From the NCBI GenBank assembly GCA_029204045.2, contig CM055062.1, positions 3,764,386 to 3,828,385 on the forward strand: a DNA stretch of 64,000 bases. The letters run 5' to 3'. A program made the translations under genes and the position numbers. Position 1 is the first letter of the stretch. The number at the start of each line of letters is the position of its first letter. Below the pieces are notes generated by a model. The model was given only the letters and a program-made list of their open reading frames with translations. It was not told the DNA's origin and made no database searches. Origin of the DNA: Tillandsia leiboldiana. Its lineage: Eukaryota > Streptophyta > Magnoliopsida > Poales > Bromeliaceae. Shown one piece after another: positions 10,733-20,728 of this stretch.

Positions 10733-13406
10733 TGTGGTGTACCGGTTTTTTCGTACGACTTGATTGGGTGGTCGGCGGTGAGAAAACACCTATTTTTGGT
10801 GTATCGAGCCTGTTGTGAATCAAACGGATGTCAAAAACGGACTCAGCACGCGAAAATGTTGAAAATCGACTATTTTCGAGCAAAATGGGCCTAACAGGCC
10901 GAATTTTCGGGTGGGCCGGTCCAAGGCCCACTTGGCGTTCACCGGGACCAGCGAGGGCAACGACTGGGACGCGTGGTGGGCTCCAATTGGTCGGGCGGCG
11001 GGGCGGGAGTCCTGGCATAAATCGTGCCGGGTTCAGTGCATCGTGGACCGCGCCAGGCCACGTGGTGCGCGCCGATTGGCGGGCGCACGGACCCGGCTGG
11101 CCCGGTGCGGACCGCGGCCCGTGCACCCTGCCGTAGACCCCGCATGGACGCGTGGCAGCATTCAGTGGTTCCGGGCGCTGGGCAGGGATCGTCGGATGGG
11201 CGCCACGTGTCCCGTGGGAGTCCTGTGGATTTCGGGCGCTTGAAATCCGCGCCCGAATCCGCTTTTTGGTGGGTTTTGGATTTTTGGCTATAAATAGCCC
11301 ACTCCTGCCTCCATTTGAGGGCTTTTTCTGAGCCTTTTTGAGCCCTTCTTCGACAGGGAGCTTCGTCTTCGAGTCTTCTTCGATATTTGGCATCCCAGAG
11401 ATTTTTTTGGAAGTCGTTTCCTCAGCTTCCTCCTCGACATCGTGAGCTTCGACGTGCCTTTGATACAGATCATCTTCGTCGACGTTTCGCCCGCGGACTC
11501 TCCTGGGCTGATTCGAGGGATTTTTTGGCCGATTTCTATGGCATTGTTTCCATAAGAGGTAGATCTTCGATTTCTGTATTTATCGCTCCTCTCAGTTTTG
11601 GATTTTTATTGGGGTTTTCAGAGCATCTTTGAACCCCTTTCTTGCTGCTAGTTTTTCTAGATAGCGAAGCTTGTTGGATATTTATCTCGGTGCTCGGTTA
11701 TCGGATTTCAGCCCGTGAGGACTTGATCGACATCTACGCTTCGCGAGGATCGCAGCGATATTTTTATCAAAATTTTTGGAGGTCATATCAAAGGTGATAT
11801 TTTGACTTCTTCTGGACTGATTTTCCGCACAGTTGTAATTTTGGGAATTTTTACTTACCGCGGTGTTTGGTCTATATCTCAGCAGCCGGGAGGAGGTTTC
11901 TGGTATTTTTAGGCTCTTTGCGATCGTGGAAACCTGAGGAGTATCCCCATTCAGTGTTGGCTTATTTGGACTTCGGATTGATACGTGCTTTCAGGTGGGT
12001 TGCTTTCGTCTCCAAAACCGGTGGATAGTTCTCTAATTCTATATGATAGTGAGCATGCATGTTTGTGAGACGGGATAGAAAGCACGTTGGTGAAAGATGA
12101 CATTTCTTTTTGTTGATGTTGAGATCATGTTGGACAGTGTTCCCTATTTATTTTCAGTTTAACTAAATGCTATTATTGAAACTTTGACCTAGCACCCCGT
12201 CATATGTTGCATGTTTAAACCAGACTAGTAGAAAACTCCAACTTGGGCTAGTTTATTTATGCTTTAGGCACTCCCACACTTTCATTCATTTTTCCTGGAC
12301 TTAGAGTGTTCCTCGCCTGGGTAGTGGGCCGAGTGGTTGGGTTGTTGTGGGATGCATGTTACACTCGTGTCTGGGGGCCGAGTGGAGTCTGGTAGCTGTG
12401 GTTAGATCAGTGCTAATCTTGGGAGCCGTTTGAGTCGACGGTGGGTCCCGGCTGTCGAGTATTTCCAGCCAGTGAGTTAGAGATGTGATTTGGGTACTAT
12501 CGATCTTGTTGATCGTGGATTTGGATTATAGCCTGTATGAACCATATTGAGCTCGACAGAGATGCGCGGATACTTTCCTCGGTGGGGTCGCGCCCCTCGA
12601 GTGCCGCTCCGGAGCTGGGCCTATTACTTTGCTATCGCGACTTGTCGACGTACTCTTTCTGGCTGGGCCCTTTTTGGGCAGTCACGGACGCCCTACGTAA
12701 GTCAAGTCCTCCGTGGATGTAATGGCAGTAGGTGGGCGCAAGTTTGACTGGACCCTTTGTGGTAGTCAGTGTAGATTGGGTGATTGTTTTATCGAGAGAT
12801 AGTAGTTGCATAATGTTTCATCTGTATTACCCCTTGAGCATTTAGATAGAGGCATAGTAGCTGTAGAGTTATTTCCAGCCTTTCCTTTATAGTACTACAT
12901 TTGTTACTTTATGCCTCTAGTAGACTTAGTGGGCAGACCGTCGGGCTTGGTGGCGGTACCCACTGAGAACTACTGTTGGTTGTAATTCTCATACCCGCTG
13001 TTGGTGGCTCTTTTTCAGGGACTTCTTTTCCAGTTCCTGCTGCTCCAGTTGCCGCTCCATCTGATCGAGGTAAGGGAGTCACGAGTTAGATCCCTACCCG
13101 TTTTTAGCGAGAGAGTAGATGTACCCCTTTTGGTGATGTTTTAGTACTGTCAGTGGTTTGGAAGTATCTTGTATTTATTTTACTTGAGAGCTTTATTTTG
13201 GAGAGGCATTTGTATTGTGAGGACCTGACATGTACTTTTTGGAGTTGTATTTATCTATTTCTGCAGTTTACTTTTTCACTCTGATATTTGTATAGTGGTT
13301 AGTATTATCTTTTGCATGTTAGTTGCTTCGTCTATACGGGGCTTCCCGTATGGGCGGCGGATCTGTTGGCGGGCCCGGGTCGCAATTTCGACCTCAGGGC
13401 TTGACA
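10733..13406 (+). repeat. Solo LTR D (2,674 bp) with target duplication GTATG
   Basis: The sequence starts TGTGG and ends CTTGACA, flanked on both sides by GTATG (10728-10732 and 13407-13411). Removing it together with one GTATG restores the integrase reading of element A, which confirms the borders. It has no coding region and no partner LTR. A solo LTR is the product of recombination between the two LTRs of one insertion. It is related to LTR E: both share blocks such as the one around 12550-12640, matched at 55830-55920, and the block around 12930, matched at 56190. Orientation is taken from the TATA box and the terminal blocks. Confidence 0.93.
11058..11295 (+). promoter_or_regulatory. 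G-boxes and TATA box in LTR D
   Basis: CACGTG cores lie at 11059 and 11204, the first next to a CCGATTGGCGG CCAAT motif. TATAAAT at 11289 is followed by a T-rich start region. This is the same arrangement as in LTR E. Confidence 0.55.
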
Positions 13407-14365
13407 GTATGCATCCAGAACAAGGTGGATAACCTACCCTATCCTGGCCTATTACAGCCCCTACCAATTTCCATGCAGGTGTGGGAGGATACGTCTCCAC
13501 TTCTTGCTTAGGAAGCAGAGAGGTATCAGTTCTGTATACCCTTCCAACTTCCATCTCAGTCCGGTAAGCATAGAACGCTTCAGCCTCCCCGCAGGCTAAC
13601 GCATGTTCCAACGCGGTTTCTGGCAATAACATGAAATAGGTAAAAAACAAACCTATTCCATAGATATTGGGGCAGGAATCTTCCTGAGTTGAAACGCGAC
13701 ATCATAGATAGCCTTTTCTTTTTTGAGGTCCGGGCAAAATTGTGGAAATAAACAGTTCGAAGCATCCTATTTTTTCTCACACATTCTTCCAAATTAGAGA
13801 AGAAATCAAAAAACATTCTTTGGCTCCTTTCTTCAAAGTTAGGATAGAAAGTTATGTGATTTTCACTGAAATAGGTTTGTATCGAATGGGAAGGATATTA
13901 GCATGGACTTTATCGAGGCGCTACCCAGATCTGAAGAGAATGATACTGTGCTCGTGGTGGTGGACCGACTCACTAAGTATGCATATTTCCTACCATTAGC
14001 TCATCCCTTTACTGCTCAAGAAGTGGCAAAAGTTTTCTTAGCAACTGTGTTTAAGCTTCATGGGTGCCCAAAAAGGATTGTCATAGATAGGGACAAGATA
14101 TTTACAAGCCAGTTCTGGGGAGAGATGTTCAAACTAATGGGGGTCAGGTTACACATGAGTTCGGCATACCATCCGGAGACTGGTGGGCAAACAGAAAGAA
14201 TCAACCGATGCCTCGAAACTTACCTGAGATGTCTTTGTTTCTAGTATCCAAAGATGTGGCACTTGTGGCTAGCTCAAGCTGAGTGGTGGTATAATATCAA
14301 CTTCCACACCTCTATAGGGATGACACCTTATGAAGCCTTATATGGTCACCCTCCCCCTAACCCCC
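13407..14365 (+). pseudogene. Integrase core of element A
   Basis: After the GTATG duplication the integrase resumes with QNKVDNLPYPGLLQPLPISM, is interrupted by a 395-bp insert (13492-13886), and continues as SMDFIEALPRSEENDT. The DDE triad is visible as VVVDRLTKYAYF (D), IVIDRDKIFTSQFW (D) and YHPETGGQTERINRC (E). A TAG near 14242 precedes further homologous sequence (MTPYEALYGHPPP). The sequence then stops at 14365 where the LTR of Sirevirus C is inserted. No GPY/F module or chromodomain is visible here; it would lie beyond element C. Confidence 0.88.
13492..13886. other. Unidentified 395-bp insert in element A integrase
   Basis: The insert splits one integrase codon run between VWED and ISMDF. 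It is flanked by near-copies of the same target bases, TGGGAGGATA on the left (13482-13491) and TGGGAAGGATA on the right (13887-13897). No terminal inverted repeats or poly-A tail are visible. The minus strand has overlapping short open frames, one with ALEHALACGEAEAFYAYRT and one with FARTSKKKRLSMMSRFNSGR, that I do not recognise. It could be filler DNA from break repair, possibly organellar or genic, but I cannot place it. Confidence 0.5.
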
Positions 14366-15630
14366 TGTTTGTGGGTTATGGGATATATGGATCTGAATAG
14401 GGGAAAAACCACCTAGAGGGGGGGTGAATAGGTGTAAACAATAAACACACCAAATCGTTGTGTAAAAATAACCCAATGCGAAAAATAAATAAAGTACGCA
14501 AGATTTACGTGGAAAACTCAATCACAGGAGTAAAAAACCACGGGACCGATAACACGGCGAAATCCACTAGAATTAAAACACGTACAAGGTGATTTACCGT
14601 AAACCTACAACTCAACCTTTTTCATACGCTCATAGTTGATCTTCTCCGCTCGCTGCGAAAGCTCATCGAATCCACGATTTGCGTCCCAACGCCGAATCTA
14701 CGGCGTCCAACGTCGAATCCACGACGTCCAACCGAATCCTCGGTCTTCACCAATGCGGTACGCCTCGATCACACGAACGCACCTCGCTCCGAGTCCGCGA
14801 AAGCGATCACACCTTGAATCCACAAGGCCACGCGAATCCACGCGCCGATTTATGATAAAATCGTTGATTGTTGGTGATGAAAATCTGCCGAATACTTAGA
14901 TCAAAGATTGATCGGAAAACACCATCTAAGTATTCATCAATTTGATTCTACAAGAAATAAGAGTTTGGAAACCCTAGAATCAAATCGATCAATATAAAGG
15001 AAGAAACATAAATTAGATCTTGTTTTCCTTTCTTCTCTATATGTGGATTTTTTTTTATATTTGGATTCTTAAATCTCTTAACCCTAAAAGATGAATCAAA
15101 GGGTTTATTTATAGGTTAGAAACTTTTGGAAAGAGATAAGCATAAAAAACTACCTTATCTGGAATTTTTCGGGTCGACGGTCCGGACTGGAATAAGTAGG
15201 GTCCGGACTGTCGTCAATAAACAGAACTTTTCTAGAAAAACATATTCGGAGTCCGGACTGAAATGTGGGCAGTCCGGACTGTTCATGAGATTTCTGCAGA
15301 ATCAATGTTCGAGGTCCGGACTGAAACAGGGGAGGTCCGGACTGAAATTCCGCATGAACTAAACTATGTTCGGGGTCCAGACTGGAATGCCCTGATCCAG
15401 ATCCTGAACATATTACATGTCCAGTTTTTGATTTTTAAGCAATTAAAAATTCATCCAAGTGTTTCTACACTATAAGAAAGTATTCGGATCACCAAAATTA
15501 TTTAGTTAAACATACCTGGTCCTTTTGAATTCTTTCTTCTTGAGATTGATGCATGTGATCCACAATTCTTCAACTTCAATCTTCAAGACTTAACCACTTC
15601 ACGAAATACGCCAAAATAAAATCCTTAACA
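14366..15630 (-). repeat. 3' LTR of Sirevirus-like element C (1,265 bp)
   Basis: On the minus strand it begins TGTTAAGGATTTTATTTTGG directly after a polypurine tract and ends ACCCACAAACA at 14366, giving matched TGTT...AACA ends. Near its end lies a run of C/T (CACCCCCCCTCTAGGTGG on the minus strand) that is common in Sirevirus LTRs. Confidence 0.85.
15176..15385. repeat. Repeated 10-bp palindrome in LTR C
   Basis: GTCCGGACT occurs six times (near 15180, 15201, 15250, 15272, 15313 and 15332), plus a one-base variant near 15375. When preceded by A it is the perfect palindrome AGTCCGGACT. Repeated palindromes in the upstream part of the LTR have been described for Sireviruses and proposed as regulatory elements. 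Related GTCCGGATC repeats lie at 18283-18388 in the internal spacer. Confidence 0.75.
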
Positions 15631-16283
15631 ATCTCCCCCTTCGGCGGTTTCGTGACAAAACAAAATCCACTCAAAAAAAATCAAAAATATATTTTTGTTG
15701 TTATCACCATACAATAAAAATTTACAAAAATGATCCAAAATAAAAATACAATAGATAAACTCCTAAAACAAACTCTAGACTTAGACATTTGTACTCTCTG
15801 CAAAAGAAATAATTCTTGACAAAAGAAATCGTTAGATATCTCAAGAAGTTAAACATCCAAACTCAAATAGAGAGATAGAGTTTATACTCACCATGACATT
15901 TACAAAATCAGATATGTATTAAGATAAGCAATCAAAGATAGACATATCTTCTAAGCATTAAATTCCAAATGTCATAAGTATGTTAGTCATCAAACAACTT
16001 GTTAGTAATATTACATGCCCAAATAGTTAGTCAAATAGTTAGTCGAGGCATGATCAAAGTTCAAACTTAGTACTTACTTACCAGTTCAAGTTGTTCAAAC
16101 AAAGCTTATACAACTTACCAGTTCAAAGTTATCAAAGTTCATAATTCTCTCCCCCTTTTTGTCAAAAATCGCCGAAAATCGCCAAAAGCAAAATAAGAAG
16201 GAAAGAAAGAGGTAAAGTTTGTAAAGTTTGTCAGTGTCAGCAAAGCAAAAAATAAAAACCTGCAAAAGAAAGGTTAGAAACAG
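15631..16283 (-). other. 3' untranslated region of element C with polypurine tracts
   Basis: The minus strand reads GAAGGGGGAGAT at 15642-15631, directly before the LTR and therefore the functional PPT. A second tract, AAAAAGGGGGAG, lies at 16160-16149, just after the envelope-like ORF. A third, GAGGGGGAG, lies at 18972-18964 after RNase H. The rest is AT-rich and noncoding. Confidence 0.75.
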
Positions 16284-17779
16284 TCAATTCTCAGATTCTG
16301 AGTCTTCTGAGCTACTACAACCCATCTTCGTAAAAATCTTTTTCACTAATTTTCGGATTGAGGTGTATTTCTTTGTCAAAGTGACTTGAGCTGCAGTTAT
16401 TATTTCTAGCTCCTGAGAGATACGCTCTTGTTCTTTTGCGATTCGCTCTTGTTCAAAAGATAGTCGTTGTTGTTCTTTATATAAATGGAAGTCACAGATG
16501 CTTCATCATCTGATGTAGATACTTGCTTTGTAGGTGTTGCTGAAGTAGAGACCGAAGGTTTCTTGCTACGTGGAGGAGTCGGGGTGTCATCAGGCTGTCT
16601 TGGCAAAGACTTCACAACTGTCGAATCGTTAATCATTCCCAAACTGTGTTGATAACTTGAAGAGCGAGTATCAACCTTGAATTTTCTGAAAATTCTCATG
16701 ATGATTAATGGGAACGGAAGTCTTTCCGTTTGATGAGGATGTTCAACATACCGTGCCATCCTATTCCAAATGATGTATGGAATATTAATGTTCAAACCCA
16801 CTGTCTCCGATGAATGTCCCAAAAGATATAAGAAAAGCATGCGATCCCATCGCAGGACTTTCGTCTGCATGTTCGGAAGAATATTGTAGCATATAATGAA
16901 ATTGAGAAACCTGTACTCAGGTCGAAGCTCCTTCGAGTATACAGAGTTTCCAGTTGACTGAGTATCCGGCATGCATATTCCATTAACAACTGTTCGCCAC
17001 GACGAATTTGTCAAACTTTTTCCTTTCAGGAAATGAGTCCCCATCATGCTGGATCTCATCCCTAAGACTTCTCCGATCAGTCGAGGAGTTATCTTGAGTT
17101 TTGTTCCTCGGACCGTAGTATAGAACTCCATTGGTCCATCTTCAATCTCTTGAAGCTGCAGTGCATTGGTGTAAAAAGTCCGTACCAGATGCAAACAATA
17201 TCCAAACGACTCAGGAAATTTGCAAACTTGAGAGAGATTGGCTTGTTCAATCAGATTTCCAAAAGCCGTAGAACGATCTCGAAGAGCTGCAATATTAACC
17301 TGTCGTTCGCCAATACACTCTCGGTTCTCAAATGTTTTCATTCGATCTGTGCTAATATGCACGGATTCCTCTGGAGGTGGTGCTTCACTTGCTAGTGGTT
17401 CTTCAATCTCAATCCCTCGCGCTCGTCCTCTTTTTCGAGCTACACTTTTTCTTTTCATTGATATGGGTGTTGGTGGCATAGGATTCTTCCCTTTCTCGGC
17501 AGATGTAGGCGGTGTCTTTGCCTTTGTTGAACCAGGGGCTTTCCTTTTCGATGCAGCAGGTGCTGCGTCCTCTTCCATCAATTCATCCCAATCTACTGAT
17601 TCTGTCTCAGAATCAGTTTTATCCAAAGAAATATAGTCTCCTTTCCCTTGATCTTTCTTAGCTCTCTTAAGCTTGTTTGTCGCTCGAGTGTGGACCATCG
17701 CTGCAATCAGTACTAGTATCCATTCGAAAACCATTGCTGCAAATGAGTTGAAAAACAAAGCGTGCGAGCAAGAACTCAT
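16284..17779 (-). pseudogene. Sirevirus envelope-like ORF (plant 'Transposase_32'-type domain), frameshifted near the C-terminus
   Basis: The ORF lies between RNase H and the 3' LTR, the position of the envelope-like gene of SIRE-type elements. The first ATG (17779) gives a hydrophobic N-terminal segment, FFNSFAAMVFEWILVLIAAM, that could be a signal or anchor; a second start at 17698 (MVHTRATNKLK) would skip it. A basic, Ser/Pro-rich region with SMKRKSVARKRGRARG is followed by the conserved domain (FGYCLHLVRTFYTNAL, TTVRGTKLKITPRLIGEVLG). The frame ends at 16406. However, another phase from about 16490 to a stop at 16284 encodes a strongly charged coiled-coil-like tail, so a frameshift near 16490 has cut off the C-terminus. 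Domain naming is from memory of the family. Whether such proteins act as envelopes is unproven. Confidence 0.7.
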
Positions 17780-19303
17780 GAACACGAAAAAATGTTCAAT
17801 TTTCAAAAATTTGAAAAATCATACCCAAACAATCATTATCGTTTATAGAGACTAGGAATTAAGTTAGTTTTGCAAAAAGAATTTTAAAAATAGATCAATC
17901 CCATGATTTCCGAAAATTCCTCACATATGCCATAAAACCGAATTCTTTGAAATCAAAGCTCAAAAATCCGTTAATCAAATGAATACAAGGCATAGAAACA
18001 AAACTAATCCACCCTGAGTTCTAATTTCAAAAAAAAATTGACCAAAAACCGTTCAAAACTAAATTAGAGGCATGAAATTCCTCACGTTTTTTAAGAACAG
18101 AGCAAAAACAGTGAAAATTCCGAGTTTTGATCAAAGAAACTTACTTGAATCGGAAGAACTTGAGTTTGGAAGACTCCAAAACGGTTGTATTCTAGAGAGA
18201 GAAGCTTTGGGATGCTTGAAACAATGTTTAGAAAAGAATAGAATTCAAATAACCCTTCGTTTCTATTAAACCCTAGCCGCGGTCCGGATCAGGTCGAGAA
18301 TCCAGTCCGGATCGGCTTCTCACATTGAAAATCCAATGTTCGGGATCCGGATCAATTTCATGCAGTCCGGATCGGCTTCAATTTTTTTTTTTCATAAAAT
18401 TTTAAAAAATTACAGAAAATCCAGAAAAAATATGTAAGCATTCTTGCACATCAACTTTAAACAAAATCATCGTTTCATATCAAAAGAATTAGATTATGCT
18501 AAATCTATCAATAATACTCAAATAATAAAACGAAAATCTATAAAAATTAAATCCTCTAAAGTTGAGCAAGTTCTAAACATCAATCACGATCTAAAGTGTA
18601 ATGCGTTTATCAAATCATTAATCAAATAAAGAAAATGAAGCATAAAGATCGATAGATGTTTGAAATCCTAAATAAATCGGATAATACTATTTAGTCACAA
18701 TGTTTTAAGGGAGTGGCTCTTTGAGCATTTTCTTTCAAAATCCTACCTTATACCAACCTTGAAATTTGACAAAGTCAAGTATTTCAAAAAGCATTTTCTG
18801 AAGTAAACAAGAAGTCACCATGCTTGGTATACATGTGATAGCTGCACACAGTACTCGGACGACCGAGGTGGTAGCTCTTTCCTCCATGTGGTGGTAGTTT
18901 TCACACTCAGCTTAAGGATGTAACTCTTTCCACATCTTTCGAGCATTAAATATTTAGCAAAAACTCCCCCTCAATTGGCTATCAGTTATGCAAAATATTA
19001 AGTATTCAACCAAAAATCGATCTCATGTTCATACTTAACTTAATTGTCAAATAAGATAAAAACTATACCAAGAGATCATTGAGAAAGGAATTGACTTTGA
19101 TCAATTAAAGATAAAATAATTGATATACATGATCATTGCATCAAATGAATTATAAAGATATCCAAATCATAATAAATTTCTCAAAATATGAAAGGATGCA
19201 AGTAAAGTCAATTAACTAATGCTCAGTTAATGTTCTATTTACAAACAAAAAGAAAGAACACAAACACAAAACAAACCTAACCTAAGCAATGGTTCAAAGA
19301 TTG
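17780..19303 (-). other. Noncoding spacer of element C between RNase H and envelope-like ORF
   Basis: About 1.5 kb of AT-rich sequence without a credible ORF. It holds four GTCCGGATC-type repeats (18283-18388) and a PPT-like GAGGGGGAG at 18972-18964. Long spacers here are normal in Sireviruses. Confidence 0.65.
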
Positions 19304-20728
19304 TTATTTCAAAGAAAGCATTCCAATTGTTTTACGCAAATGAATAAAACGTTTTTGATCCAAAGGTTTTGTCAAAATATCGGCTAATTGATCTTCAGTT
19401 GGAACATAAGAAAGTTGTAAAGAACTTGATTCAACTAGCTCTCTAAGAAAATGATATCTAAGTTCAATGTGTTTTGTTCTCGAGTGCAATACAGAATTTT
19501 TAGAAATGTTAATGGCACTAGTGTTGTCACAAAGAATTGTTACCGAAGTCGCAGAAATTCGGAAGTCGCTCAATACGCTTTTCATCAAAATCAATTGAGT
19601 TGAACAACTTCCCGCTGAAATGTATTCCGCTTCGGCAGTCGAGAGTGCAATGCAGTTTTGCATTTTACTATGCCATGCAACAAGACAATGGCCAAGGTAA
19701 AAGCATGCACCACTCGTGCTCTTCCGATCATCCACTGATCCAGCCCAATCGGCATCCGAATATCCTATTATGTCGAGAGATGTTCCCATAGGATACCAAA
19801 TTCCAAAATTTAGCATACCTTTGATGTACCGGATGATCCGTTTCACCACTTTTAGGTGAATATCCTTCGGTGCAGATTGATATCTCGCGCAAATCCCTAC
19901 ACTGAAGGCAATGTCCGGGCGACTAGCCGTAAGGTAAAGTAGACTTCCAATCATGCTTCGATAGAGTTTCTCGTCTAATTTTTCTCCGTGAGATTCACAT
20001 CCAAGTGTTTTATTGCTAGTTCCCATAGGAGTCGGAAAGTCTTTAGAGTTCTCTAATCCGAATTTCTTGACCAACTCCATTGCATACTTGGATTGGCACA
20101 AATAAATGCCATCTTCACTTTGCTTGATTTGCAATCCAAGAAAGTATGTCAACTCGCCCATCATGGACATCTCAAATTCGCTTTCCATTGTTTCAGCGAA
20201 TTTTGAAGCATCATTATTCCTTGTAGCTCCAAATACAATGTCGTCCACATAAATTTGTGATACAATGAAGTTATCCTGAAAATGCTTCACAAAGAGTGTC
20301 CGATCCACTCCCCCTCGAGTATAGCCCTTTTCCAAAAGGTGCTTTGTCAACCTTTCGTACCATGCTCGCGGTACTTATTTTAGACCGTAAAGAGCCTTTT
20401 TCAGTCGAAACACATGGTTTGGTAGTTTATGATCAATGAAACCTTTCGGTTGAGCCACATAAACTTCCTCATTTAGAAAACCATTTAAAAAGGCGCTCTT
20501 AACGTCCATTTGAAAAAAATTAATTTTGAAATGACAAGCAATTGCGAAAAGGATACGAATTGACTCGAGACGAGCTACCGGGGCGAACGTCTCATCAAAG
20601 TCTATACCTTCAACTTGTGAATAGCCCTGAGCAACTAATCTTACTTTGTTCCGAATAACTATACCTTTTTCATTTTTCTTATTCTTGAAAATCCACTTTA
20701 TACCGATGATGTTTTGTTGCTTCGGGGG
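19304..20728 (-). pseudogene. Copia reverse transcriptase and RNase H of element C
   Basis: The minus strand starts inside RT at PPKQQNIIGIKWIFKNKKNE, because LTR E cut off the upstream part at 20728; residues before it derive from E. RT shows VRLVAQGYSQVEGIDFDETF, FQMDVKSAFLNGFL and the catalytic YVDDIVFG near 20245. A TAA at 20377-20375 interrupts the conserved block that follows ALYGLK; otherwise the frame is open to the natural stop at 19304. RNase H shows GYSDADWAGSVDDRKSTSG, STAEAEYISAGS and DNTSAINISKN, and ends ADILTKPLDQKRFIHLRK. These enzymes would copy the element RNA to DNA in virus-like particles. The single stop and loss of the 5' half make it inactive. Confidence 0.92.

Larger units (their letters stand above)
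8584..14365 (+). mobile_element. Decayed Ty3/gypsy element A, host of several insertions
   Basis: Plus-strand protease, RT, RNase H and integrase remnants are read in order across 8584-10732 and 13407-14365. The element is interrupted at 8583 by B, at 10733-13406 by solo LTR D, at 13492-13886 by a small insert and at 14366 by Sirevirus C. Its gag and 5' LTR would lie left of the window, beyond element B, and its 3' end beyond element C. Several stops and frameshifts make it the oldest recognisable layer here. The PR-RT-RH-IN order assigns it to Ty3/gypsy; the lineage is not determined. Confidence 0.9.
14366..20728 (-). mobile_element. Sirevirus-like Ty1/copia element C, 3' half only
   Basis: On the minus strand the order is RT, RNase H, long spacer, envelope-like ORF, repeated polypurine tracts, LTR. 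An extra ORF between RNase H and the 3' LTR, together with several PPT-like repeats, is the hallmark of Sireviruses. The element is cut at 20728 inside the start of RT by LTR E. Gag, protease, integrase and the 5' LTR are not seen in the window. The left border at 14366 falls inside the element A integrase with flank CCCCC. The coding regions carry at least one stop and one frameshift. Confidence 0.88.

Noticed and set aside
13492..13886. Organelle-derived (mitochondrial or plastid) insertion
   Set aside because: The sequence looks protein-like but I could not match it to a named organelle gene from memory, so it is left as unidentified.
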